Position numbers and translations under genes: made by a program. DNA of 64,000 nt from Datnioides undecimradiatus (Eukaryota; Chordata; Actinopteri; Lobotiformes; Datnioididae), in NCBI GenBank assembly GCA_008933995.1, contig WARS01000027.1:2738889-2802888 (forward strand), read 5' to 3'. The notes beneath the pieces were generated by a model. The model saw nothing but the letters and a program-made list of their open reading frames with translations, was not told where the DNA came from and ran no database searches. This document shows positions 53,746-64,000 of this stretch, in pieces. Position 1 is the first letter of the stretch, and each line of letters begins with the position of its first letter.

Positions 53746-55814
53746 CTGTGCTCCTCTTTTCAGCCGCTGCTTGTTTTTAACTCTGTATCTGAAGCAGATG
53801 AAGGATTTCAGTCATCGGACGTCTGGATCTGAAGTTATCAGAGAAACAAGCTGAGCAAACGTTAGCAGCAGCTCGGCTCGCCGCCCCTCCAGGACGTCCC
53901 GTGTGCGGCCGACAGCGTGGGAGAAACAGTGGTTTTTAAGGTGGAACTGCTTTATTCAGTGTTTCTCTGGGTTTGAATCAGCGGCTCTGTTTGTTTTGGA
54001 GAGGAGGAGACCTCTGTGGAGAATTCAGCTCCCAGTAAAAACCTCATGAACCATCAACACTGAAGGAATCCCAGCTGACAGGAAGACAACAACTCCCAGC
54101 ATCCCACGCTGCTGCAGGAGGTCACATGACTGCAGCTGCTGCTGTTTTATTGAGAGTGGCAGAAATTTGCATTTTATATTAAAGTTTCTGTGAGTATTCG
54201 TGCTCTCCTGCGGATGAATCCTGATGATGTTCTTCTGGCGCCACCATCTGGACAAAGTTCACCTTGAAGAACGCTTTCATGGGAACTTATCCTGTACCGG
54301 TGTATTGACAGAGCACATTCATGCTCCTCAGAGGATGAACCCTTTCTATTGTGGACTCTACATTAGCGCCGCCCAGTGGACAAAATACCAGTTTGCATAC
54401 ATGATTTTGCAGCTTCTCATGTACAGATGTTCATCAGGTTTTCTCTGTTTGGCATCTGGACTCTGTATCTACTCCATCTGTAATCTCCTCAGCCTCCAGG
54501 ATCTGAGTGTCTTGTTTCTGTCTTCGTGCAGCTCATTCGGACTACGTGTCCCATGTTGACATGTTGTCAGAAGTCAGCAGAGTCTCAGCATCCTGGAGCC
54601 GGAGTCCGAGCCTCTCCCTGCTCACAATCAAAACAAGGAAGAGGAGCTTTCAGCGCATAGCTCCACACCCAGAGAGAGTAACCCGAGCCGGGCGGATCAC
54701 ACACTCGACGTCCTGGAGCCTGGAGGACGGCCGGAGGAGCGAACGCTGAGTTTCATTACAGCTCTGCAGGAAAACAAACATCTACTGTCCAACGAGGCCC
54801 AGATTAAACCAACTCACACATGAGATCTAATCTACACTCATGTTACACTTGTTTTTAAAACCAACAGTTAAATCTGTCAGTAAATGTTTAATCTCAGATT
54901 TTAAATTCATCATGCAGCATTTCACAAAGCAAACCGCTTTGTCGCACTGTATTTTAGCCACACTTCTCGTTTTTCTTGCTCATAGCAGCTTTTTTAAAAA
55001 ATAAAATGTGGTCATATTTGCATGTTTTTGTCTGGATATCCCTGTTTCTGTCTGTAACGTGACACCTGTGCGATGGATTTGATGCAATGCTTCAGACCTT
55101 CATGAGTGAATGTGTCTGATGCTTTGACTGAGAACCTGCAGAACTGATGAGGTTCCTGTGTTTATTGCTAAAGAGCTTCAAACAGGTCGTCCATCAGTCG
55201 TCTCCATGGCAACGTCCACTGGTTTAAGCAACCTGCAGGTACATGACTGAGCTAACAATCCTGGTTTTGTTCAGTTTAAACTTCAGCTGAGGAGTATTTT
55301 ACTGCAGCTCGATGCGCCAGAACGTCCAGGAAGCCCAGTGGACTTCCTGCTCTCAGGTGGAGCAGCCACTTCAAAATAAAATACGAACGTAGAGGTGAAT
55401 AATTCACGGGTCAGAGGGTCGGCATGGAGGAGAGGAGCTGGAGCGGGATACAGACAGAGCTCTGTCCTCGCTCCTGGCTGACGGAGGTGGGGACGGGAGG
55501 AGGCTCAGATATTGCAGCAGCCAAAAATAGAAAGATGGGACCGCACCACCCACTACATCACCAGATGAGCTTGGTAAGAGCCTAACGAGGATGTTTGGGT
55601 GGAAGAGTCTGTCAGCAGCCGTCACTAATGAACCCAGTATCAGAAAATCAGTTTCTCTGTTTGGATTCAGGAAAAAAGTATTTTTAGAGAAGAAGAAAAA
55701 CTGATCTGAGGCCAAATCTGTCCCCTGACGTCGCCCCGAGGCTGACCACTGCACTGTAACTGAGCACAGGTACTTTCCCTCTGAGTTACTTTACAAATTC
55801 AACTCTTTACACAC
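53746..55814. other. Gene-free interval with dispersed repeats
   Basis: The stretch 54198-54420 holds two adjacent units of the teleost CCCCAGAGGATGAA-type repeat (GGATGAATCCTGATGATGTT, then CATTCATGCTCCTCAGAGGA). The remainder has no recognisable gene. Confidence 0.5.
54198..54420 (+). repeat. 'CAGAGGATGAACC' dispersed repeat, two units
   Basis: Contains GGCGCCACCATCTGGACAAA and GCGCCGCCCAGTGGACAAAA, the paired phrases typical of this teleost repeat, together with CATTCATGCTCCTCAGAGGA. A related copy is at 63781-63935. Confidence 0.6.
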
Positions 55815-56050
55815 AAAACACTACTGTTACTCTAAATACTCTGATTACATCTGACTGCAGACACTACTGTTACTCTAAATACTCTGATTACATCTGACGG
55901 CAGACACTACTGTTACTCTAAATACTCTGATTACATCTGACGGCAGACACTACTGTTACTCTAAATACTCTGATTACAGCTGACTGTAGACACTGCTGTT
56001 ACTCTAAATACTCTGATTACATCTGACTGCAGACACTGCCTTTACTCTGA
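55815..56050 (+). repeat. 43-bp minisatellite, five to six units
   Basis: Regular units containing ACTACTGTTACTCTAAATAC, TCTGATTACATCTGACTGCA and GACA, with few substitutions. It is the reverse complement of the 50.8-51.9-kb array and shares its core with the 11.7-kb array. Confidence 0.95.
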
Positions 56051-58057
56051 TTACCCTAACCATGCAGGAGCTGCAGACCCACAGTGATGATGTCATGATG
56101 TTGGCCCCTGACCTTTGACCTGTCCTCTGATGGCGGGTGTGTACTCGCTGTACGTGCCTCGCCAGGCGTCTCCAGCTGGGTGTGTGACCTCAGCTGTCAT
56201 CGCACCCGGTGCAATGATAAGGAGCAGTGCTGCGGTCGAACATAAATAACCTCCTTATCACCTCATCAACCAATCAAATCAGAGTGTTTACCATGATGTC
56301 ATCCTTGGAGACGGGTATTAATAAAGTTATGGGCTGTGGAAATGCCTTGCGGCGGGGTCCAACACAGGAAGTATATCTGCACTCACCTACTAAATGGCAG
56401 ACTTACATAACTTCTTCACGAATGCTGTGGGTCCATGTCGATGACATCATCACAGCGGACAGGTGCTGACGGGTCAGACAGGAAGCAGACCGCGGCGCTG
56501 TGTTTTCTCCGTCGTGACACATCTGGACCCAACCCGCTTCAGTTTGTGACTCGGTCTAAATATAAACGAGGAAACATGTCGATTAAAGATTCATGTCGAG
56601 ATGTTTCACAGTTTGATGTTGAGCGACGACAAGACGTTCTCTTTTTCTCTGTCCCAGTGACGCAGCGAGCAGGAAGAGAGGGTCAGGGCTTTAAAGTTCA
56701 TATTTTAAATTATTATAGACCCACAACAGCAACAACACAAACTCAGTTCAGCTACACACACCAGACAGAGTTCAGGTATTCACAGTTTGCATCATCATTA
56801 TTTAGCTTCACAAAACAATTAGCTGTTGATTAGTTCATTAAGAATCAGTGATTCACTGATACTGAGTCATCCCTCATTACTTTATTAATTACCTGCTCAT
56901 TAGTTATTTAGTAATTACACATTATCTAATATATTATTAGCTGCTTAATCAGGAGTTACTCATTAACTAAAGGCTAACCAGCTCCTGCACACAGAAACAC
57001 TTGTCAGAAGTCGTTGTGGTGACGATGATGATGAGGTTGATCTCAGATGTTTAACTGAGGTGAAGTCTGAGTCGGGCTGATGGATCAAAAGCTGGTTCGA
57101 TGTTCACCTGGTTCACCTGGTGATGAGACCGTTCACACCTGCTCCTGGTCTGAGGTGTGAAGGTGTCTCAGATCAGAGCTGAGGAGGTCTGGGTCCATGT
57201 GATTGGTGCTTTTCACACATGAGTCACATGTGAGCAGAACATTCAGGGCAGGAAGCTCTGAAGCTGTTTGACTGTTTGAATGGAGACAAACTGGGACCAG
57301 CTGCTGAAACTGTGCATGAACAGTCGATAAAGTGTGTTTGTGAATGTGACTGATCCCCGGTCAGAGTTCAGGTGTCAGCGGCGTGAACCTGTGATGTCAG
57401 TGCGTCTCATCTCCACGGCACGGCGTCCAGAGCCGTGACGTGTGCTGATGATCCCCCTGCGCCGCTCTGGACCTTATGAATGAACAAGTGTTTCATGTGG
57501 AAATTGTTATTCTAACCACATACATAAGTGTTTCAGGGCTGTTATGGAAAAGTAATTGGCGCAATTACAGAGGAGGAGGGGGAGTGGGGGGGGGGCATGT
57601 GTCAGAGGGTCGGGGGCTTTCCCAGAACACAAAGTTTCCTCTGCACTGATTCGCTGCAGCAACATGGAAACAACACACAGACAAACTGCAACCAGAAACG
57701 CCACAAATGCAGGTTGTGACTCGTGGTAACAGCAGGTTGTTGATCTGTTGTTGAAGCCGTTCTCAGCATTAATGTGTTTAAAACTGAAGAAAAGTGGAAT
57801 AAACAAGACATTCGCTGTTGTTTATGATCGTTAATCACCGTCATTCTTCACTGTGCAGGATTGTCTGACAGACACCGGACTGAAACACTAGTTAAAACAT
57901 TAAAACTCATTGGTTAAAGTTCAGAAATGAGCCAGTTTGGGTTAAAATCAGTGTATTTATTCCGGTGACTCGTGTCTGTCAGATGAAATAAGTTAATGTT
58001 GACTTGTGAGTACACACTAATCCACTTAGACCTCTGAACCACCTTCATCCTCTGTGT
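56051..58057. other. Gene-free interval
   Basis: No gene recognised. The segment around 57510-57600 has an AATTGGCGCAATTAC palindrome-like core followed by a G-rich run and could be a regulatory element; this is speculative. Confidence 0.4.
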
Positions 58058-58556
58058 CTGAACCCTGCAGCTGCAGCGTCAGAGCTGCAGTTCCCTGAGC
58101 GTCCACCAGAGGCTCCAGCAGCGAGTCAGTCCCCATAGACCCCCATGTTAAAATGCAGCAGTAAACATGTTTACAGCCTGGTACAAACAACGGTTTGGTC
58201 TCTGCAGCTAGTTTCCCCGTTCATGACGACTGTACGGGCTGAATTTATATAGAACTCACTGCTTTAAATCAGATTAACACCTGAAGTTATGCAGAATGAA
58301 GGGGCGGGGCTTCTTTGACTGACAGCTATCCGCCAGCTGTCTGCCATGTTTCAGCGACCATGCGTCATTCAGCCCCGCCTCACCGCCGCCCACCTGACAC
58401 CTCTGTGACCATCATTTGGATTAACAGGGAGTTAGGCAACATTACACGCTGCCAAGATGGCTGACGTCCAGATCCACCACACTCCGAGCTTCACAGTCGC
58501 TCTGCAGGAAGCTCTGGATGATGATGTCACAGCGGCTCCGTCCATGTTTTTATACA
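58058..58556 (-). repeat. ~500-bp dispersed element, copy B
   Basis: Inverted, nearly identical partner of the element in FBXO7 intron 2 (17241-17737). The match begins at CTGAACCCTGCAGCTGCAGC here and fades near TCCATGTTTTTATACA at the other end. No coding sequence, terminal inverted repeat or clear target duplication was seen. Confidence 0.85.
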
Positions 58557-60437
58557 TTAATGTCTCCAAACCTTGTTGTGCTTTATATCTTATCCATCAT
58601 AATAACTGCAGCCACTAGAGTCATACAGACTTATTTGCACTAATATTCATTTGAATAATCTGGTTTCGGTTGCTTTTTGTTGGATTATACTATTTAATTC
58701 TGCCTGAGGCCACAAATACAGTAATGCTTGGATGCTGCATGGACAGAATCTGTGAAACAACATTAAAAGAAGATCACGATCTTGCTGCAGCTCGTATGTT
58801 TGCCTTGGAGGTCTGTCCTCACCTCTGATTGGTTTTCCAGACTCCTCTCCTACACAGATGCTGTGGCTCTCTGCCTCATGAGCTGCCCTTTGACCCCGTT
58901 GTAGTCTAAAAATAAACCTGTCAGACTGAATAAACATCTGCGCTGCAGGTCCGGATTGACCGTGTGAACGTCGCTGGTGGGAACTGAGAGGATGGAAACG
59001 TGACGGACTGACAAACATCTGTGAGTCTTTGTCGTCTGGAGATACGACTGAACCAACCAGGTGTCGACTTTTCAGCAGAACAACTTGGTGTCATCTGCAA
59101 AATGTTGAATATGGCGCCTCCTTTTCCTGCAGCCCTGTGGTGACGAGCAACAAAGGACTCAGTTACAGTTACTAGTTACTTCTAATAAAGGTAATTGGAC
59201 ATTTTTAATGTGTGTAAGAGTAATTAGTTACAGTGGAAAGATCCTGTTTCTGTTGCTCAGAGTGGGGTTGTGTTGGTTAGTCAGCAGGGTTTTAGCTGAA
59301 GAAGAGCCGCACTCTGCTGAATGAACATGTTCACTGAACTGTGCCTCAGCTGTTAATAAAGTTTCTTCAGTTTGAATCAGAAACAATGCGATGGAAAACA
59401 AACTCACCTTGTCTGAACTGACTCGTCATCATCGAGTCCTTATTTATTGTGTGGTTTTTGATTTTTAGTTTGTTTTTATTTGATTTATTCTGGTCTTTTG
59501 ACTCCAGAGCTGCTGACATCACAGAGCAACATTGCGCTGTGACTGATCAGCTGTGTGAGCAACTGAGGTCACACTAGATTAAATCTTTAAGTTAAGACCA
59601 TCTGAACATGATGGATGTGAACTAATAATAGTTATTAACATGACATAATGATAAGTTGAAACAAAAGCTCCTAATCACTAAGGGTCTCACGATAACACAG
59701 GTCACAGTTTATGTCTAAGACATTGATCTGTCTAACGATTGGTCGGATTAAAACAACATATTGTAACTGTTGGTGCCAGGACCTGCTGCTATGAAGCTCT
59801 TGGGGTATTAATCCAGTGAAAATCTCCTGGTTGGTGGTTTTTACCTCCACGGGGGGAAAATGAGCAGCGCTGCAGCGTAAATATGGTTTAAACAAGGAGT
59901 TATTCTGCTGCAGAAGAAAGCCTCCATAGATTGGTTTACACCTGAACTCCCACATGTGGCTCCTCTCTCTGGATCCACATATTGGCTTTGATTACTGTAA
60001 TTGGTTCTGAGGCCCAGCAGAAACCAGCAGGACCAGTAAAAAGTACCCTCTCACTAAAGCCATTAACCCTGTCATAACGAGCAGGGGGGCGGGGGCAGGG
60101 GGGTCCGGGGGGTAAAGTGGCTCCCAATTAGCTGGATGAAGAAAAGCCGAGTGGCCTCTTACCTCCATGTTAAAGGAAATAAAAGTGGAGAGGACGAAGC
60201 ACAAAAGAGTGTCTGTAACAGGAAACTGAGCGCCGCCACCGGCCAATGAAAACACTTTGCCTCATGTCCAAATCAGAACCACATGCAGGTGGAGGGAGGC
60301 GGAGAGTGCCGCAATAATCAGGAGGTTCTACTTCCTGTCTGCTGATTGGAGGGCAGCCACTGGGAATAGAGGCAGCTGGGGGTCCGACAGCCAATCAGCA
60401 CGCTGGTAGAGACACACCAACAGGCCAATCAAATTAG

Positions 60438-60459
60438 TGTGTGTGTGTGTGTGTGTGTG
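60438..60459 (+). repeat. (GT)n microsatellite
   Basis: Eleven GT dinucleotides in intergenic DNA. Confidence 0.9.
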
Positions 60460-63348
60460 AGTCAGTCAGCAGAGGTGGTTCATTATATGTAGATAAAGAT
60501 ATTGATTATTGATCACTTTTGATAGAACGCCGTATGTTATATATGATTTAAACGATTTTATCAGAGATGGACTCTTGGATCCTTTGTGTTTGAGCAGAAA
60601 TAGCTGTTGTAGCTCCTCAAAGACACCAGACTCCATTCATATAAACAGTTATTTTAGCTCAAAGCTCATTGTTCAACACGCTTTAGTCAAACAAAGCAGA
60701 AACACAATTAAAACTCACCAAACCGACTTAATTAGTCTTTCCACTGTTCAAACAATCACTAAATCTGTTTTAGTTTAAGATTAACTCTTAATTCAGAGTT
60801 ATCTGTAAATATTCTGACTTTAGACAACGTTTTTCTGCTTTTCCACCAATATTTCCTCACATAACTTATATATAAAATAAAGGTTCATTTGCACCAGACC
60901 AGGAGTGTTGATTGTTGAAACAGTGGTTTTACAATGAGCTTGGAGCTAAAATAGCTGATTCTGGCAGTGGAGTCTGGTTGGTTGATCTCTGCAGGGATCA
61001 GTGTCAGTGGCTAAAGCACTTTCAGCTGACGTATATTAACTGTCTGCAATTGCCCCCAAAGATCACATGGTAGTCCATTTCGAGGCTCTTGCTCGATATT
61101 GGACCAGTTCATAAACTGTTGCCCCAGTCACTTTGACATAACCGTTCATTAAAAACAACAAAGATTCTCTTAAATCTTGTGTTTTCACGCCGTCCTGCTT
61201 CTGATTTAAAGCCACTTTGTGTAGAATTTGATAGTTAACGACTTTGATGCCTCCTAGTGGTCAAACCATTGAAGCCTCTGGGGACCAGTCTTAGAAAAAG
61301 ATGCTGAAAGTCCATCTGAGGTGTTTTTCCAGACCTGGTCCTGGGTCAGCCTGGAGGTGATGTCATGTCAAGCTAAATTTAGCTCCGTGGTGATTAATGA
61401 GCTCCTCTTGAGGCATTTCCCCTCTAAAAATACTCGTCCAGGTGGAGTTTGTGATGAGCCGTGACCCACAGGAAGAAAGACGTGTCTGTCGCTGGATGTT
61501 TTCTGTGTCTGTCTATAAAAAGGAGAGGTCAGGCTCCCCTGGTGGAGGTCAGTCATCGTGTCTGTGTGTGCTGGAAGGACTTCGACCTTCACTCTGCGGA
61601 CTCTGTGTTTAAAAAGCTGGAGCTCCATTAAGAAGAACTCACCGGCTGATGGACTCCATGTGGTCCCCCACGGTCCAGCAGCTCCTTGAACATCAACCTC
61701 AGGACGAGCTGGAGGGAAAAACAATCCAGACCTTGGTCCTGCTGCTCCACAGCTGCTGCTCACACCAACCTGACAGACACAAACCAAAGTGGTTTCCATG
61801 TTTAGGACATGAAGACGGTTCCTCCATCACACTGAAGGAAAGACTGTATGACAATAACATGAACCGCAGACACCATGTCCACCAGTGTGTCAGGTCAAGA
61901 GTTCAGCTGGTGGTTCAGAGAACACGATGGAGAACAAACAACCCAAAAACAGGTCCTGCAGTAGGTTTTGGTCTGTTGAATGTGACGGTGTGTGCACATG
62001 ATTTCATATAAAACAAATTCCAACAAAAGGTCCAATGTTCATGCTGTTCTCCAGAGCTTTCAAACATCTTCTGAACTTTGGAGATTTTTATAGTTTTTAC
62101 TTGTTCACCAGCTTAGATTTTTGATTGACAGCTGTCTCCTCTGCTTGGGGAAACAATCGACCAACTGCAGATTTGTAGGTGGGATTAGTAATGGCGACAT
62201 TATCTGGCTAGCCATGGTGCTAAACATAAAGATGGTGGAGGCATGGTCAGTTTGTTTCAGCAAAATGAAAGATCTCAGTCATAAAAACCCAAACTTACTG
62301 GATTTCCTTGTACAGTGTCTTTATTGTAATTTGGATTTTTACGTATTTTCATGTAAATATCCCTGCCTCTGCACTGCTGTGTCCTGCTCGTTTCTCCTTG
62401 CACATCAATAGAGTCTCATCTCTTGGATCTGATCCTGTAGTAAATTCATGAATGAAGACAGTGAGAATGAGTTTCCCATGAGACCAGGATCTGAGTTTAC
62501 ATGATAAAAGTGAGTGTGTCTCTGACGGAGGACAACGGGCTGATGTGAAAACCAGCGGCGTGGGCGGATTTAGACGACTCCGTCTCGCTGCGGATCAAAA
62601 TTAAAGAGGTGCGACAGCTCATCAACAGAGTCTGGGAAGTGTCACCTCACACTCACTTATTGGCTTCAGTGACAGTAAAGACACTGAGCCCTCCTGATCC
62701 GACTACCTGTCCAAGTATTCCACATATTCATGACGTTAGCTCGCAGAGGGAGGGCGAGGATGGCTCCCAGCTGTCTGCAGGGGCTCAGACAAACTTCCAG
62801 GAAATGAGGTTTTCAGAGAAGCTCCGGGATTAAGGAACAGACAATTGATAAGTCACCTGGGAAGTTGCTGAGGACTTCCAGTGGGCGATCGTCTTACACG
62901 GGCTGCGACAGATGAAGAGCAAAAGAGCAACCAGGGAGATCCTCCATACTTTGCTACGATGCAAGCGCAAAAATATAAATTCAACAGCCACAAAGTGAAA
63001 TGTTAGCTGTTAGCTGTGACTCAGATGAGACGAGAAGTTTCAGATCGGTCCAGGTCCAGGAGCTGTTTAGCTTAGCGCGAAGATCTGCTATGGTAGCAAT
63101 CCCCCTAAACATCTCCAACTCATTTACATGTTTTACCACCTGCTGAACATATTAAGAGATGGAAATGGTTTGATCAGTAATGTGAGTAATAAAATACACT
63201 TTTTATTTATTAAAATGTAAGATTTAGTCATATATTTATCAAACACGTGTTTGTTTTAGCTTAGCACAACTCAAAGAGGTGATACTTTGCGTGTAGCTGC
63301 TGCTGCTGTTATATCAGTTGTTTAGTAGCTAACCACTGCCACAACATG

Positions 63349-63400
63349 TTTAGCCTAACTTAGCACAAAGACTGGAAGTAGGGGGAAACTGCTAGCTCCA
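63349..63400 (+). repeat. 'Gactggaa' dispersed repeat copy
   Basis: CCTAACTTAGCACAAAGACT, then GGAAGTAGGGGGAAACTGCT and AGCTCC. This is the best-preserved copy of the family in the window. Confidence 0.65.
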
Positions 63401-63780
63401 TTTACACGAAGAGCAAAGGAAACAGATCTAGTGAATAAATCATGATGAACATGAAGCGTGTGACTTAAATATGGACTCAACAGACAGAAAAGTTCCATTT
63501 GCTTCATGTTTTTCACCTTTTGAGGTTCGACTGGTGCTTTTTCAGTCACATCATCTTCCTCTGCTGTATAATCCCACCTGACTGCAGGACTGGCGCCACC
63601 TACTGCTCATATCAATAAACAAACTCCAAATATTCACTCATTTGCTTTTTCTTTGTCTGATTCTCAAACTTCATTTAACACATTTGGATGAAGTATCACC
63701 TGCTGCAGTTGTAGGAACAGGTGGAGTTATTTGTCAACCTCCAACCTGCACGGCCAACACAACTCATGTATTCATGGTCC

Positions 63781-63935
63781 ACACGGGATGAATCCCTGAG
63801 TTCTTGGGCGCCTCCTAAACTTTCTTGTGGTGCCATCATCAGGCTGAAATGTTAACTTCTACACAAATAATATCTCAATCTGGCAGAGACGTCACATTCC
63901 TGCTCCCCAGAAGATGAACCCTTTAGATTTTAGGA
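63781..63935 (+). repeat. 'CCCCAGAAGATGAACC' dispersed repeat
   Basis: GGATGAATCCCTGAGTTCTT, GTGGTGCCATCATCAGGCTG and CATTCCTGCTCCCCAGAAGA appear in the order typical of this teleost repeat. Confidence 0.6.
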
Positions 63936-64000
63936 GAGACTTCCTGTTAGGTGTGTTTCTTTTGTCTGACATGTAAATATTGCATATGCTCATATGCTTT

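Larger units (their letters stand above)
58557..64000. other. Gene-free right end of the window
   Basis: No convincing exon was found. The GT microsatellite at 60438-60459, a 'gactggaa' copy at 63349-63400 and a CCCCAGAAGATGAACC repeat at 63781-63935 are present. The 59.8-60.2-kb stretch is repeat-poor with several TAATTG/AATTAG words. The open frames at 61368-61799 and 61649-62011 overlap on opposite strands and resemble no protein I know. Confidence 0.5.

Noticed and set aside
54224..54749. Open frames of 111 and 80 aa
   Set aside because: The first runs through a dispersed teleost repeat and the second resembles nothing known.
55815..56050. Regular 43-bp repeat, also array-like
   Set aside because: Contiguous minisatellite units without unique spacers.
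61368..62011. Opposite-strand open frames of 143 and 120 aa
   Set aside because: They overlap each other, show no family resemblance, and I could find no convincing splice-linked neighbours.

Overview
This window is nuclear genomic DNA from a teleost fish, probably a spiny-rayed (percomorph-type) species. Five spliced vertebrate genes can be read exon by exon with GT-AG junctions. Introns are mostly short (70-1000 bp). The interspersed DNA is typical of teleosts: CA/TG microsatellites, CR1/Rex1-like LINE pieces, hAT and mariner fragments, and small 'gactggaa' and 'CCCCAGAGGATGAA' dispersed repeats. The species cannot be fixed from the sequence alone.

Layout. (1) 2463-12301, minus: KIAA0930/DUF2045 protein, 10 coding exons, with a 4.6-kb first coding intron. 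(2) 14831-18177, minus: FBXO7, 9 coding exons plus an upstream non-coding exon. (3) 20188-23984, plus: RTCB, the tRNA-splicing ligase, 12 coding exons, 505 aa with every active-site residue present. FBXO7 and RTCB are head to head. (4) 28279-37126, minus: XPOT (exportin-T), 24 coding exons, 962 aa, with a non-coding first exon near 39.0 kb. RTCB and XPOT converge. (5) 39673-42846, plus: RPL18A, 5 exons, 176 aa, head to head with XPOT. Two of its introns carry copies of an H/ACA snoRNA that fits SNORA68. (6) 42.9-64 kb: no protein gene recognised. This flank holds decayed transposons (mariner fragment, CR1/Rex1-like LINE, a 963-bp hAT-like element with intact ends), minisatellites and unassigned DNA.

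Gene relationships. RTCB joins tRNA exon halves and XPOT exports mature tRNA, so two successive tRNA-maturation steps lie about 4 kb apart; FBXO7 and KIAA0930 have no obvious functional tie to them. RPL18A is a translation gene sharing a short promoter with XPOT.

Most notable observations: TG repeats sit directly before acceptors and CA repeats directly after donors in many introns, always in the sense orientation; a snoRNA is duplicated in adjacent RPL18A introns; a nearly identical ~500-bp element pair lies inverted 41 kb apart, one copy filling FBXO7 intron 2; a hAT-like element with perfect ends sits inside a minisatellite whose unit recurs at three loci. I found no clearly novel multi-gene system.
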